Below are positions 16,338 through 25,489 of a stretch of 64,000 nt of DNA, one piece after another. Made by a program: the position numbers and the translations under genes. The notes under the pieces are model-generated. The model saw only the letters and a program-made list of their open reading frames with translations, ran no database searches and had not been told where the DNA came from. This DNA is from Paenibacillus ihbetae (GTDB lineage: Bacteria > Bacillota > Bacilli > Paenibacillales > Paenibacillaceae): positions 2,006,501 to 2,070,500 of the forward strand of contig NZ_CP016809.1 of the NCBI RefSeq assembly GCF_002741055.1, in the 5' to 3' direction. Numbering within the stretch: the first letter of the stretch is position 1; each line of letters opens with the position of its first letter.

Positions 16338-17167
16338 TGCAGCACCTCCTGACGGCGGCGATTGTATGCCCAATGATTGGTCGGGCCCTGTCCCTGCCCC
16401 AGGTTCAATCCGTCCTCAATGGCCGCTTGAATGAATAAGCGCCCGCTCTGAATCGCATCGAAGGCGCTCAGGCCCTGGGCCAGACCTGCCGTAATGGCTG
16501 CCGAGAACGTGCAGCCGGTCCCATGTGTATGAACGGTATTCACGCGCTTGGCGCTGAGTTCCGTAAAGCCGGTGCCGTCATATACCAGATCCACCACCTG
16601 ATCTCCATCCTCCTCGAAGCTGCCATGACCGCCCTTGATGATGACGATCCGCGGACCGAGCCCGCCGATGCGGCGAGCCGCTTCCCGGCAGTCATGCCTC
16701 GTGCGGATCCCCATTCCGGCCAGCACCTCCGCCTCCGGAATATTAGGCGTCACCACCATCGCCAAGGGAAGCAGCTCCCGCTTTAGTGCGTCAACGGCTT
16801 CAGTACGCAGCAGCTCGGCACCACCCTTGGCGATCATTACGGGATCGACAACGACTCTCTCCCAGCCAAACACCCGGATCCGGTCAGCGACCAGGCGGAT
16901 GATCTCGGCGTTAAATAGCATGCCCGTCTTTAAAGCGTCCACGCCGATATCGCCGCCCACCGCCTCGATCTGCTCCGTCGCCGCTTCTGGCGGCAGCGGG
17001 TAGACGCCATGGACGCCAAGCGTGTTCTGCACCGTTACCGCAGTCAATGCCGACATGCCGTACACGCCAAGCTCCTGGAACGTCTTCAGGTCCGCCTGAA
17101 TGCCGGCGCCGCCCCCGCTGTCGGAACCGGCAATCGTCAGCGCTCTCGGAATCCGTGCGTCTGTCAT
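16334..17167 (-). CDS. thiD: Hydroxymethylpyrimidine/phosphomethylpyrimidine kinase
   Basis: A 277-residue ribokinase-fold enzyme that phosphorylates HMP and HMP-P. The N-terminal [20 protein letters not shown] motif (residues 9-28) is diagnostic. [10 protein letters not shown] and [19 protein letters not shown] (anion hole and catalytic Asp region, near 225-245) complete the active site. Both ends overlap neighbours by ATGA, with thiM upstream and thiE downstream, so the three are translated as a coupled unit. Confidence 0.96.
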   Translation of the reverse strand: MTDARIPRALTIAGSDSGGGAGIQADLKTFQELGVYGMSALTAVTVQNTLGVHGVYPLPPEAATEQIEAVGGDIGVDALKTGMLFNAEIIRLVADRIRVFGWERVVVDPVMIAKGGAELLRTEAVDALKRELLPLAMVVTPNIPEAEVLAGMGIRTRHDCREAARRIGGLGPRIVIIKGGHGSFEEDGDQVVDLVYDGTGFTELSAKRVNTVHTHGTGCTFSAAITAGLAQGLSAFDAIQSGRLFIQAAIEDGLNLGQGQGPTNHWAYNRRRQEVLQ

Positions 17168-18021
17168 CGGGATACGCTCCCTTCCGCCAGGATATCCGCT
17201 TCGCAGACCGATGCGTACCCTTCGAGCGAACCGGAGTGGAGCTTTGCAAGCTCATCCAGGAAGACGATCTGGAAGCTGCCCGGCCCGAGTCCGGCCGTTT
17301 GCTCAGCCGCGCGGGCGGCTGCTGCCCCATAGAAGGCAAGGCCAGCCGTTCCCGCGAGCAGCAAATCCGGCTCTACAGCGGCGAAAGCCCCAAGCACGGA
17401 AGTGAGCAGGCAGCCCGCCCCGGTTACTTTCGTCAGCATCACATGCCCGCCGCGAATGATTCGCGCCGAAACACCATCGCTGATCACGTCCTCCTCTCCC
17501 GTAATGGCCACCACCGTATTTAGCCGCTGTGCAGCCCGCAGCGCCAGCTCTAAGTTCCCGCCGGACGCAGAGTCGTCCGCATCGACCCCCTTGATCACCC
17601 GGACTTCGCCGATCAGATTGGCAACCTCGGCCGCATTGCCCCGCACCAGGGAAACCTTCACTTCACGCAGGATCCGCAGGGCCGAATCGGTCCGAAACGG
17701 CGTGGCCCCCGCTCCTACCGGATCGAGGAGAACCGGGACGCCATGCGTATTGGCGGATTGCCCGGCAATGATCATCGCATCCACTTGTTCGCGGGACAGC
17801 GTGCCGATGTTGAGCACGAGCGCTCCGGCAATTTGGGCCATATCCGCCACCTCGTCGGGGGAATATGCCATTACCGGCGACGCGCCCAGCGCATACAGGC
17901 CGTTGGCCGTAAAGTTCGTAACCACCACATTGGTCATGTTATGGACAAGGGGCTTCTGCTGCTGCACCTTCGTTAAAAGCTCCGCAAGCCCCGAATCCCA
18001 TGTATTTCCGCTCATTGCCAT
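17164..18021 (-). CDS. thiM: Hydroxyethylthiazole kinase
   Basis: About 285 residues. It phosphorylates the thiazole alcohol in thiamine salvage. The family block [20 protein letters not shown] lies near residues 23-42, with [15 protein letters not shown] after it and the catalytic [13 protein letters not shown] region later. The open frame begins further upstream, but an AAAGGAAAGG site precedes the ATG cluster at 18024/18021/18015. 18021 was chosen; the neighbouring ATGs are almost equally likely. The gene follows tenA after 97 bp. Confidence 0.94.
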   Translation of the reverse strand: MAMSGNTWDSGLAELLTKVQQQKPLVHNMTNVVVTNFTANGLYALGASPVMAYSPDEVADMAQIAGALVLNIGTLSREQVDAMIIAGQSANTHGVPVLLDPVGAGATPFRTDSALRILREVKVSLVRGNAAEVANLIGEVRVIKGVDADDSASGGNLELALRAAQRLNTVVAITGEEDVISDGVSARIIRGGHVMLTKVTGAGCLLTSVLGAFAAVEPDLLLAGTAGLAFYGAAAARAAEQTAGLGPGSFQIVFLDELAKLHSGSLEGYASVCEADILAEGSVSR

Positions 18022-18118
18022 CATCCTTTCCTTTTCTTGGCTTCGTATATGACCTATAAATTCGCATGAATCCCATCTCAACACGTACACTGATTCATCC
18101 AGAGCAGATGACATTTCG

Positions 18119-18811
18119 TTATCCGGCATCCACCAGCGACTGGAACGGCACCGGCCATTCCTCCTGCTTGTAAGCCATGTCCCAGAACATATACTCCAGC
18201 TGGCAGCTCAGCATGAAATGCTCGCGCATCCGCTCCCGCTCCTTTATCGTCGCTCCTTCCGCCCATGCATCCACACGGCTGAGGAACTTCCCTGCCGCAT
18301 CCTCACCGCGATCCCCGTAAAAATGAATCCATTCATAGAACGGATGGGTGCGATCCGGCGTAACTTCGTCCAGCAATCTGCGGCCGATCTCATAATACGT
18401 CCACGGACAAGGAAGCAGGACCGCCATAATTTCGCCGAGGGTTCCCTCATGCGCAACGGTCAGCATGTGACGGATATAATGGTGCGCAGACGGAGCAAGA
18501 GGGTAGCCCTGGAGATGCTCATAGTTCACTCCCGCGACCGAGCAGAAATTTTGATGCGGATGCACCTCGCTGTTGAGGATAAACGCAATCTGTTCGTTGA
18601 ACGCCGCCATGTCCTCCCGGCTCGTGCTCTTGGATATGGCGATGCCATAGATGCGAATGTAGGCATTCAAATACTCGAAGTCCTGCTTCACATAGTGAAT
18701 CAGCTGTTCGCTGCCCAGCTTCCCGGCGGCAATTCCCCGCACGAAGGGATGGTTTACGATCGCCTCGAAAATTCCGTCCGCCTGCTGGCGAAGCTCTTGG
18801 GTAAACGTCAT
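18119..18811 (-). CDS. tenA: Aminopyrimidine aminohydrolase / thiaminase II (TenA)
   Basis: A 230-residue all-helical enzyme that hydrolyses aminopyrimidine breakdown products of thiamine to HMP for reuse. TenA features include [12 protein letters not shown], the YVKQDFEYL helix, and the late [11 protein letters not shown] and YEWIHFYGD motifs. The start is ATG 18811 after GGAGGTGGGG with 6-nt spacing. The frame stays open for 80 more codons upstream, but that extension has no TenA similarity and no ribosome binding site. It is the first gene after the TPP riboswitch. The operon lacks thiC and thiG, so it is for salvage rather than synthesis. Confidence 0.94.
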   Translation of the reverse strand: MTFTQELRQQADGIFEAIVNHPFVRGIAAGKLGSEQLIHYVKQDFEYLNAYIRIYGIAISKSTSREDMAAFNEQIAFILNSEVHPHQNFCSVAGVNYEHLQGYPLAPSAHHYIRHMLTVAHEGTLGEIMAVLLPCPWTYYEIGRRLLDEVTPDRTHPFYEWIHFYGDRGEDAAGKFLSRVDAWAEGATIKERERMREHFMLSCQLEYMFWDMAYKQEEWPVPFQSLVDAG

Positions 18812-18989
18812 TGTTATCCCCACCTCCATCTTGAAATGAAGAGCAGGAAGTCCTCCTAGCGACCCGGCAATCCCGGTAATCCGAGCAATCCTGACAATGG
18901 CAGCCAAGCATCCGTTGCATGTCCCGTAAACCAACCTACGCACACCGTGCATCCTTTTCATATCAGCAACGGTTCCATCCGGGAAACTT

Positions 18990-19085
18990 TGCAGATCCGG
19001 CAGCCGTTGTACCCGGCTACATGTGTATATCCGGCAACCCTTTATGTACACGGCTAGATTTGCATACCCGGTAACTCTTGCATGC
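18990..19085. repeat. Degenerate 18-bp repeats in the tenA leader
   Basis: About five imperfect units of 16-19 bp recur, each with a CCGGC/CCGGT core and ending near TGTA or GCATA. They lie in the roughly 340-bp transcribed stretch between the riboswitch terminator and tenA. No gene is supported in 18812-19150. Confidence 0.4.
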
Positions 19086-19152
19086 TGCGAGCTCGTACCG
19101 TGCGTTAACGTGCTGCGCGACGAAAATGCAGGAAATTACGTTTTTCGGGGCA

Positions 19153-19187
19153 TGACAAACAAAGCCGCCCCGAAAAACGGAGCGGCT
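19153..19187 (-). terminator. Expression-platform terminator of the TPP riboswitch
   Basis: On the minus strand AGCCGCTCCG and CGGGGCGGCT pair (one G-U) around a five-T loop and lead into TTTGTTTG. It lies about 60 nt after the riboswitch core, the usual place for a TPP-controlled transcription terminator. Confidence 0.85.
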
Positions 19188-19239
19188 TCAGCAATAGTCC
19201 TCTTGCCCGGCAGGAGCAGGCGCAAAAAGGACTCTATCC

Positions 19240-19337
19240 GTGAAGGCTCCACTTTCCTACGCTAGTACGAACTAGATCAGGTTCAAAGGGTCCAAGATAC
19301 GCTCTTGTCTCAGCCGCTGACGGCTCCCCTAGTGGAC
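19240..19337 (-). ncRNA. TPP riboswitch (THI element)
   Basis: Minus-strand RNA carries the conserved thi-box blocks in order. These are CTAGGGGAGCC, the core GGCTGAGA, then ACCCTTTGAACCTGATC, then AGTTCGTACTAGCGTAGG. These form the pyrimidine- and pyrophosphate-sensing arms. Binding of thiamine pyrophosphate should favour the terminator at 19153-19187 and shut off tenA-thiM-thiD-thiE. Confidence 0.96.
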
Positions 19338-19404
19338 TTCCTATTCTATTGACTATTACTGTACATAGGTTTGGCGGTGGTGTCAAACGTTTCCGTGTTT
19401 GCTT

Positions 19405-19673
19405 AATACTCGTCATTACCGGGAATTGGCCATCAATCGGGCGCAAGCAATAATGCGATTCAGCTGACGCTGAGCATTACGTCTTATGCAGTCGCGGAAG
19501 TAAACCATGCATTTCGTCAATTTCAGGACCAAATTGAAATCTCCAGGCAACGATTCGGCGCCATATACCGGCAAGGCCAGATTCTAGTGTATGTAACCAA
19601 AGCTGGAAGCTCAATGGAGGCAGCATATAGTTTGGACAACAATGGCAGCATGCTCAAAAGGATTCACAAGTGA
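19405..19673 (+). pseudogene. C-terminal gene fragment, unknown protein
   Basis: An open plus-strand frame of about 88 codons runs without any start to a TGA at 19671. It reads coherent, protein-like sequence such as SYAVAEVNHAFRQFQDQIEI and YVTKAGSSMEAAYSLDNNGS. A TAA bounds it upstream, and no promoter or ribosome binding site is visible. It looks like the 3' end of a gene cut off by a rearrangement near the thiamine riboswitch. The family was not recognised. The sequence 19674-19779 holds nothing else clear. Confidence 0.45.
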
Positions 19674-19844
19674 TTAACGAAAAACGAATTGCGTGGAAGA
19701 AAACTTGAAATTGTCTTCACAAAAGAACTTCGAATTGCAGCTTTCAATTGATAAACTCAATAAAACTGGACAAGAAAACAGCCTGTTGAGCTGACTTGAA
19801 CTGTGACCCGATTTGTGGACAGTTTGAAATAAACCGCCTAGAGC

Positions 19845-20687
19845 TTAGCTAGCAAGCAGATGACCTCTGAATTCATCGGGGGTCATCTTTTTTAATGTCC
19901 ACTGGTATCGTTCTGAGTTGTAGTAGCTTATGTACTCCTTCACTCGCACCCTCACTTCATCAATAGTTTGGCAATCGCTAAAATCAACGTCGTCTTTCAA
20001 GTGACCGAAGAATGATTCCATCGGGGCGTTGTCCCAGCAATTGCCTTTGCGCGACATCGACTGCTTAAATCCTGCCTTAGCAATGAGAAGACGGGTTTTA
20101 GGATGCGTGTAGTGCATCCCTTGGTCGGAGTGCAGAATCGCTTCTGGATGAATGTTTCCATCTAATCGCTCTAAAAGACGCTGTAGCGTCCGCTCGACAA
20201 TTGGAAGCTCGAGTGTTGCTGCCACGCTGTCGGCAAGGATCTGCCTGGTCGCCCCGTCCTTCACGCAGGAAAGGTATGCCCAGTGTCCGCTTCCATAGCG
20301 CAAATAAGTGATGTCAGTGAGAAACACTTTCTCAGGTTCGCCTTGGTTAAACTTTCGCTCCAGCAGGTTCGGACACGTCTTGTGCTCTTGAGTTGCCTTA
20401 GCCATCTTGCGGTAGGGGTTCGCCTGACGGATTACGGCCACCAAGCCTGCCTTTTTCATAAGCCGGCGAATCTTCTTGTGGTTCATGACAACGCCGCTTA
20501 TCTGTTCCAGCCGCATCTTAATCACAAGCGCACCTGCTTTGCCACGGAGCGCGTCAAAGTGCTGCTTGATGAGAAGGATGTCCTGCTCGTCGGCGGCAGC
20601 ACGAAGTTGACGATCTTCTTCCGTCCCCAGCCACCTGTAATAGCCGCTTGGACTTACTTCCACGAGCTCGCATAGATAGCGTGTCAT
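19845..20687 (-). CDS. IS3-family transposase OrfB (DDE integrase)
   Basis: The catalytic part of the transposase, 280 residues from its first ATG. The frame is open further upstream and meets orfA in the -1 register around 20747-20760. The active protein is therefore probably an OrfAB fusion made by ribosomal frameshifting. It has an HTH_21-like N-terminus (LCELVEVSPSGYYRWL) and an rve integrase core with the acidic triad in FLTDITYL, LHSDQGMHY and NAPMESFFGHLK. The YISYYNSERYQWTLKKMTP ending is typical of the IS150 group. Confidence 0.95.
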   Translation of the reverse strand: MTRYLCELVEVSPSGYYRWLGTEEDRQLRAAADEQDILLIKQHFDALRGKAGALVIKMRLEQISGVVMNHKKIRRLMKKAGLVAVIRQANPYRKMAKATQEHKTCPNLLERKFNQGEPEKVFLTDITYLRYGSGHWAYLSCVKDGATRQILADSVAATLELPIVERTLQRLLERLDGNIHPEAILHSDQGMHYTHPKTRLLIAKAGFKQSMSRKGNCWDNAPMESFFGHLKDDVDFSDCQTIDEVRVRVKEYISYYNSERYQWTLKKMTPDEFRGHLLAS

Positions 20688-20746
20688 TCGTTTCAGGCCA
20701 TATGCCCGAATGGTGCGATTTATGATCTCATAGCGCTCGGAGGGCG

Positions 20747-21199
20747 TCAGCGTTTCTTCTTCTGCCGATCGAGCGCTTCGAGCTTTTTTAGCATGTCCAC
20801 TTGAGCTTCAAGCAGTTTGATCTGGGCCTTAGCCCGTTTCAATTCTTCTTCGGCTGACAACTGACCAGCTGGCTTGCGCCCTGTACTGCCCTTACCGCGC
20901 CGCTCTGTAGCCAAACCTTCCTCACCGTACAGTTCGAAGGTTTCACGCCACCGTTTTAAGCTGTCCTTGGGCTTCTTATGACCAATAACGTCCAGGTCGA
21001 AGCCGGCACGAATAAAGATTTCTGAAGGTGTCTGCCCCTGCTTGTAGGCTTTCAGCGCCTCCAGCTTGAATGCAGGTGTGTATGTAATGGCCGCCTCGGT
21101 CACATGGTGTACGTTTGGATTCTCCTCCAGCTTCCTCATTTGCTCCTCGGTAAAGAGCACCCGTTTCAACTTCCCCATTCTCGTATCACTCCTCGTCAC
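20747..21199 (-). CDS. IS3-family transposase OrfA
   Basis: A 150-residue DNA-binding subunit. It has a helix-turn-helix built around FKLEALKAYKQGQTPSEIFI, then a basic stretch, then a leucine-zipper-like coiled coil (AQIKLLEAQVDMLKKLEALD) ending in RQKKKR. The A/G-rich codons at the end (AAG AAG AAA) are the likely site of a -1 frameshift into orfB, whose frame continues ETLTPSERYEII before its first ATG. Transcription runs in the same direction as the iron-binding-protein gene lying upstream, whose terminator has been broken by the insertion. Confidence 0.93.
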   Translation of the reverse strand: MTRSDTRMGKLKRVLFTEEQMRKLEENPNVHHVTEAAITYTPAFKLEALKAYKQGQTPSEIFIRAGFDLDVIGHKKPKDSLKRWRETFELYGEEGLATERRGKGSTGRKPAGQLSAEEELKRAKAQIKLLEAQVDMLKKLEALDRQKKKR

Positions 21200-21344
21200 A
21201 TACCTTGATTAAAACACAAATGACCCACAAGAAGTCACTTTTTTCAAAGTGTCCATCTTATGGGTCACAGTTCAACTCAACAGGCTGCTTTTATTGGTAT
21301 CCCATCATCATACTCTCTATTTGAAATGGGGTCAGGATACGGTT

Positions 21345-22394
21345 TTATTTCTCCAGGCCGTAAAATTCATACAGCTGGTCAATCATCAGATTTGCCGCCA
21401 GAATCCCGCCGGCCGTGTTCCAAATGGCGTCATCGACCTTATGGGCTTGACCGTTCTTAACGACGTTCAGGTTTTTCCACAACGGATCGTTGACCCATTC
21501 CTGCTCGGTCTGGTTGGCGCCGCCGTCGCCGGTTTCGTACGTGAAGTAGAACAGTCTGTCGGCATCCACCTCAGGAAGCCGCTCCTTCGTGATCTCGTCC
21601 ACGAAATTGTCCTTCGCGTTCTTCGTCATCTCGTTACGTGCGATGCCGATCTGATCGAAAATAACCCCCGAGAAGGTGTTCGTATGGTAAACGCGCGTCT
21701 TGCCGGCCATGAAACGCACCACAGAGACGGTCTCATCCAGCTTGCTTCCGGCTTTCTCCTTGAAATCCTGAATACGCTGGTCGTACGCTGAGAGAAGCTC
21801 TTCCCCTTCGCTTACCTTGTTCACTGCCTGTGCGTAGAGCTTGAAGTTGTTCTGCCATTCTCCGCGAAGATCCTCCGCAAATACCGTCGGCGCGATCGCT
21901 TTCAGCTGCTCATACACTTTCTCCTGACGCATTTTGTTGCCGATGATCAGGTCCGGCTGCAGTCCGGCAATCAGTTCAATGTTAGGCTGGCTCTCCTCGC
22001 CGACCACGGTAACGCCTTCCATCTGGTCTTTAATATGCGGATACCATGGGTCGCCTGTCCAGGACTTAACGGCGCCTACCGGCTTCACGCCCAGCGCGAG
22101 CAAGGCTTCCGTTCCTTCGTTCGTGAGGACGACCACTTTTTGCGGCGCGCCCTTGATCGTCTCGGTTCCCATCGCATGCACTACTTCGTACGAATCGCCG
22201 GATGCACCGGAGCCGTTATTCGCAGGAGCCGTTCCGCTTTCTCCGTTCGATGGCTGGCTTGCATTATTCTGCGTTCCATTCGATCCGCAGCCTGCGAGTA
22301 TGACAACCATAATAAGCGCCAGCAAGCTCCATTTCAGCCCTCGGCCCGGTTTCTTAGCTGTTCCTTGTCCCATTCCTATCGTAATCCCCCTCAT
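21345..22394 (-). CDS. Ferric-siderophore-binding lipoprotein
   Basis: A 349-residue periplasmic-binding-protein class III (FhuD/FeuA-like) lipoprotein. The lipobox is VILAGCGSN near residue 36, followed by a Ser/Gly/Asn tether. The family block VVVLTNEGTEALLALGVKPVG is near residues 85-105, and QPDLIIGNKMRQEKVYEQL follows. It captures an Fe(III)-siderophore for the permeases encoded divergently. ATG 22394 or, eight codons in, ATG 22373 could be the start; neither has ideal spacing. A 7-1-7 Fur box lies in its leader. The IS element has removed its downstream terminator. Confidence 0.9.
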   Translation of the reverse strand: MRGITIGMGQGTAKKPGRGLKWSLLALIMVVILAGCGSNGTQNNASQPSNGESGTAPANNGSGASGDSYEVVHAMGTETIKGAPQKVVVLTNEGTEALLALGVKPVGAVKSWTGDPWYPHIKDQMEGVTVVGEESQPNIELIAGLQPDLIIGNKMRQEKVYEQLKAIAPTVFAEDLRGEWQNNFKLYAQAVNKVSEGEELLSAYDQRIQDFKEKAGSKLDETVSVVRFMAGKTRVYHTNTFSGVIFDQIGIARNEMTKNAKDNFVDEITKERLPEVDADRLFYFTYETGDGGANQTEQEWVNDPLWKNLNVVKNGQAHKVDDAIWNTAGGILAANLMIDQLYEFYGLEK

Positions 22395-22410
22395 ATCATT
22401 TCCGCTTTAT

Positions 22411-22425
22411 TGAAAATCATTATCA
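22411..22425. promoter_or_regulatory. Fur box 1, leader of the binding-protein gene
   Basis: TGAAAATCATTATCA matches the 7-1-7 consensus TGATAATNATTATCA with one mismatch. A minus-strand promoter (TTGATA at 22463-22468, 17-bp spacer, TATAGT at 22440-22445) fires just upstream of it. Confidence 0.85.
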
Positions 22426-22477
22426 CTTACCGATTCAAAACTATAACGGTTTCCAGCAAAAATATCAATATATTTTT

Positions 22478-22504
22478 TGAGAATGATTATCAAGTTCATT
22501 GACA
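22478..22504 (+). promoter_or_regulatory. Fur box 2 and -35 of the permease operon
   Basis: TGAGAATGATTATCA (22478-22492) is a second 7-1-7 Fur box with one mismatch. Six bases later TTGACA (22499-22504), an 18-bp spacer and TAAAAT (22523-22528) form a plus-strand promoter. Iron-loaded Fur should repress both divergent transcripts. Confidence 0.85.
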
Positions 22505-22572
22505 GATCGGCTCCCTTTCACCTAAAATTCATATGAACTTAATAATCCATGAAATTAAGAAAGTGAGTATAT

Positions 22573-23556
22573 ATGCGCTTACTCGGACTATTGATATCGC
22601 TGCTGGCGCTTGCCGCCGCGATGATGGGCAGCATCGCGTTCGGCGTAACGAACATTCCGCTAACGGAAGTATGGAACTCGTTCGCTCACTATAATGGCGG
22701 CAACGAGCATCTCATCATCCTGACCGCAAGGGTTCCCCGGGCCCTCATCGCAGCAGCCGTGGGGGCGAGCCTCGCAGTGGCAGGCGCGTTGATGCAGGTC
22801 ATCACGCGCAACCCCATTGCATCGCCCAGTACGCTAGGCGTGAATGCCGGTGCAGCCTTCTTCATTATTATGGCCGCAGGCTGGCTCGGGGTTGACGGGC
22901 TGCAGGCATTTACCTTGGTGGCCCTGATCGGCGCCGCCGTCAGCGGGGGTATCGTATTCATGCTCGGCAGCATCGGCCGGGACGGCATGACTCCGGTCAA
23001 GATTACGCTGGCTGGGGCCTCTATGGCCGCATTCTTCCATTCCTTGACTCAAGGACTGATGCTCTCCGACGGTAAAATGTTCGACCAGGTGCTCATCTGG
23101 CTCGTCGGATCGGTTGCCGGGCGGGACTTGAACCAATTGAATGCCGTCTGGCCTTACATGGCGGCAGGCATGCTGATCGCCCTCCTGCTCGGGCGGCATC
23201 TGAACGCGCTCTCCATGGGCGATGATATTGCGCAAAGCCTTGGACAGAAGACCGCGCTCATCAAGCTGCTTGCTGCGGCCGCGGTCATTCTGCTGGCCGG
23301 CGGATCCGTTGCCGCCGCCGGACCGATTGCCTTCGTGGGCATTATTATTCCGCATATCGTGCGCTATTTTATAGGAAATGACTACAGATGGATCTTGCCC
23401 TACAGCGCCGTACTCGGCGCCGTCCTGCTGGTAACGGCCGATCTGGGCTCCAGGTACATCGCGATGCCGAAGGAAGTTCCTGTCGGCGTCATGACGGCAA
23501 TCATCGGCGTGCCGTTCTTCGTGTACATTGCCAGGAAAGGAAGGCGAACATCATGA
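22573..23556 (+). CDS. Iron-siderophore ABC permease (FecCD family)
   Basis: A 327-residue membrane permease with 8-10 hydrophobic helices. FecCD signatures include RVPRALIAAAVGASLAVAGA (residues 55-74), QVITRNPIASPSTLGVNAGA and the GPIAFVGIIIPHIVRYFIG block near 255. It forms half of the iron-siderophore channel with the next gene, which it overlaps by four bases (ATGA). Expression should follow the Fur-controlled promoter 45 bp upstream. Confidence 0.93.
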   Translation: MRLLGLLISLLALAAAMMGSIAFGVTNIPLTEVWNSFAHYNGGNEHLIILTARVPRALIAAAVGASLAVAGALMQVITRNPIASPSTLGVNAGAAFFIIMAAGWLGVDGLQAFTLVALIGAAVSGGIVFMLGSIGRDGMTPVKITLAGASMAAFFHSLTQGLMLSDGKMFDQVLIWLVGSVAGRDLNQLNAVWPYMAAGMLIALLLGRHLNALSMGDDIAQSLGQKTALIKLLAAAAVILLAGGSVAAAGPIAFVGIIIPHIVRYFIGNDYRWILPYSAVLGAVLLVTADLGSRYIAMPKEVPVGVMTAIIGVPFFVYIARKGRRTS

Positions 23557-24599
23557 GCAAGCACCGCATCCTCCGCGCAGGAAGGGCCGGCATTTCATTC
23601 ATGCTGGAGCGAAGAACGGTCTGGGTGTCCCTCATCCTGCTTGCCGTTTGCTTCATCGTCATTGTGGTTAGCACGGGCATGGGGAGCCAGCCCATATCGC
23701 CGCTGAACGTCATCAAAGCACTGGCGGGTAAAGCCCCTCCGATGGAACAGGTCATCGTGATGAAGCTCCGGCTGCCGCGGGTGATCATTGCCGTGCTGAT
23801 CGGGGCGGCACTGGCCGTAGCCGGCGCCATCCTGCAGGGCGTGATCCGCAATCCGCTCGCCTCCCCTGACGTGATCGGCATGACGGAAGGCGCATCGCTC
23901 GGCGCGGTGCTGTTCATCTTCCTGTTCACCGGAACCGTATCGATTCACTGGATGCCGCTCTTCGCAATCCTCGGAGCCTTCCTCATTACCGGGCTGCTGT
24001 ACGTGCTGGCCTGGAAAGGGGGCGTCTCGCCGCTCCGTCTCGTACTGATCGGCATCGGGGTATCCGCAGCGGTCAAATCGATCTCATATATGTTGATTAT
24101 CTCCGGCCCGCTTCAGCTGGCCGATCGTTCTCTAACCTTCATGGCAGGCAGCATATACGGCATGTCCTGGGATAAGGACGTCATGACGCTGCTGCCATGG
24201 GTAGCGGTTCTTCTCCCGGTGACCTGGCTGCAGGCCCGCAATGTGAACATCCAGGCACTCGGGGACGATGTCGCCAGCAGCGCGGGCGCCCGTGTCCAGA
24301 AGCAGCGCCTGCTGCTGATCGGCTTAAGCGTGGCGCTTGCCGGGGCGGCTGTCTCCATCGGCGGTGCGATCGCCTTCATCGGCTTGATGGCCCCGCATAT
24401 GGCCCGCAGGCTGGTCGGGCCTTCATTCGGCAGCCTGCTGCCCGTAAGCGCCTTGATCGGCGCGATCTTGCTGCTTGCAGCCGATCTGGTGGCACGGACG
24501 GCGTTTCTGCCGCGCGACGTTCCGGCCGGCGTATTCACCGCCGCCATCGGGGCGCCGTTCTTCCTCTATTTGCTGTATCGCAATCGGAATCGGTTTTAA
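23553..24599 (+). CDS. Iron-siderophore ABC permease (FecCD family)
   Basis: The second permease, 348 residues from ATG 23553, preceded by GGAAAGGAAGG and overlapping the previous stop. The same frame is open further upstream, but that part only shadows the first permease. FecCD motifs are LRLPRVIIAVLIGAALAVAG, GVIRNPLASPDVIGMTEGAS and IGGAIAFIGLMAPHMARRLV. It pairs with the upstream permease as a heterodimer, as in FeuBC or YfiZ/YfhA systems. Confidence 0.93.
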   Translation: MSKHRILRAGRAGISFMLERRTVWVSLILLAVCFIVIVVSTGMGSQPISPLNVIKALAGKAPPMEQVIVMKLRLPRVIIAVLIGAALAVAGAILQGVIRNPLASPDVIGMTEGASLGAVLFIFLFTGTVSIHWMPLFAILGAFLITGLLYVLAWKGGVSPLRLVLIGIGVSAAVKSISYMLIISGPLQLADRSLTFMAGSIYGMSWDKDVMTLLPWVAVLLPVTWLQARNVNIQALGDDVASSAGARVQKQRLLLIGLSVALAGAAVSIGGAIAFIGLMAPHMARRLVGPSFGSLLPVSALIGAILLLAADLVARTAFLPRDVPAGVFTAAIGAPFFLYLLYRNRNRF

Positions 24600-24620
24600 T
24601 ACGAAAAAAAAGGAGCTGAC

Positions 24621-25475
24621 ATGATGAGTGCACTCGAAGCGAAGGGATTGAGCCTCTCCTATGGGGGCGACTACATCTTTGAAAATTTGGATTTGACCGT
24701 GCCGGTAGGTAAAATCACCGTGTTCATCGGCAGCAACGGCTGCGGCAAATCGACGCTGCTGCGCTCCATGGCCCGGCTGCTGAAGCCGCAGCGCGGCGCG
24801 GTTGTGCTCGACGGCGCAGATATCGCTGGCATGTCGACCAAGGATGTGGCCCGCAAGCTGGCCATCTTGCCCCAGGGGCCGACGGCTCCGGAAGGGCTGA
24901 CGGTCCTGCAGCTTGTCAAGCAGGGACGCTACCCTTACCAGAGCTGGCTGCGCCAATGGTCGCCTGAAGACGAGAAGGCCGTCATGGCAGCTCTCGAATC
25001 GACCGGGCTAACCGGCCTTGCCGATCGTACGGTGGATTCGCTATCCGGAGGGCAGCGTCAGCGGGCCTGGATCGCGATGACGCTCGCGCAGGAGACGCCG
25101 CTGATTCTGCTGGATGAGCCTACGACGTATTTGGACCTGACGCACCAGATCGAAGTGCTGGATCTGTTGTACGAATTGAACGTGCAGGAACAGCGAACCA
25201 TCGTCATGGTCCTGCATGATATCAACCTGGCCTGCCGTTACGCCGATCACATTGTCGCCATCCGGGACGGCAGCATCAAGGCGATGGGAAGACCGGAGGA
25301 TATTATCTGCTCCGAGCTGATGCAGACGGTGTTCCAGCTGCCGTGCGAGATTATTCCAGACCCGCTGTACGGGACGCCGATGTGCGTTCCGCATGGAAAG
25401 GGCCTCCGCCGGACGCAAGCCGCCTCGTCCTCTCCAGAGGAGACGGAACGGCTCCGAGAGCTGACAACCGCATAG
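24621..25475 (+). CDS. Iron-siderophore ABC transporter ATPase (FecE/FepC type)
   Basis: A 284-residue nucleotide-binding subunit. Walker A is GSNGCGKST (37-45), the Q-loop is [11 protein letters not shown], the signature is [10 protein letters not shown], and Walker B with its catalytic Glu is [15 protein letters not shown]. The H-loop is VLHDINLA. The C-terminal [14 protein letters not shown] stretch is typical of siderophore-type ATPases. AGGAG lies 5 nt before ATG 24621. It ends the operon before a strong terminator. Confidence 0.95.
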   Translation: MMSALEAKGLSLSYGGDYIFENLDLTVPVGKITVFIGSNGCGKSTLLRSMARLLKPQRGAVVLDGADIAGMSTKDVARKLAILPQGPTAPEGLTVLQLVKQGRYPYQSWLRQWSPEDEKAVMAALESTGLTGLADRTVDSLSGGQRQRAWIAMTLAQETPLILLDEPTTYLDLTHQIEVLDLLYELNVQEQRTIVMVLHDINLACRYADHIVAIRDGSIKAMGRPEDIICSELMQTVFQLPCEIIPDPLYGTPMCVPHGKGLRRTQAASSSPEETERLRELTTA

Positions 25476-25489
25476 CAACCGAATGCACG

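Larger units (their letters stand above)
19797..21274 (-). mobile_element. IS3-family insertion sequence (IS150-like), 1478 bp
   Basis: The ends are inverted repeats starting TGAACTGTGACCC, continuing imperfectly through TGGACA-TTTGAAA. The direct repeat ACT flanks both ends (19794-19796 and 21275-21277), a 3-bp target duplication as usual for IS3. The element encodes orfA and orfB on the minus strand in overlapping frames. Both frames are open, so it may be active. Confidence 0.92.
19780..21286. terminator. Terminator hairpin split by an IS3-family element
   Basis: AGCCTGTTGAG (19780-19790) and its exact complement CTCAACAGGCT (21276-21286) flank the insertion element. Removing the element and one ACT copy rejoins them as an 11-bp perfect stem with loop CTGA. 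A-rich sequence lies on the left side and CTTTTATT on the right, making a bidirectional terminator between 19673 and 21345. Confidence 0.85.

Noticed and set aside
18812..19051. 80-residue N-terminal extension of TenA
   Set aside because: The family starts at the ATG at 18811, which has a perfect ribosome site. The extension is Cys/Arg-rich and repeat-derived.
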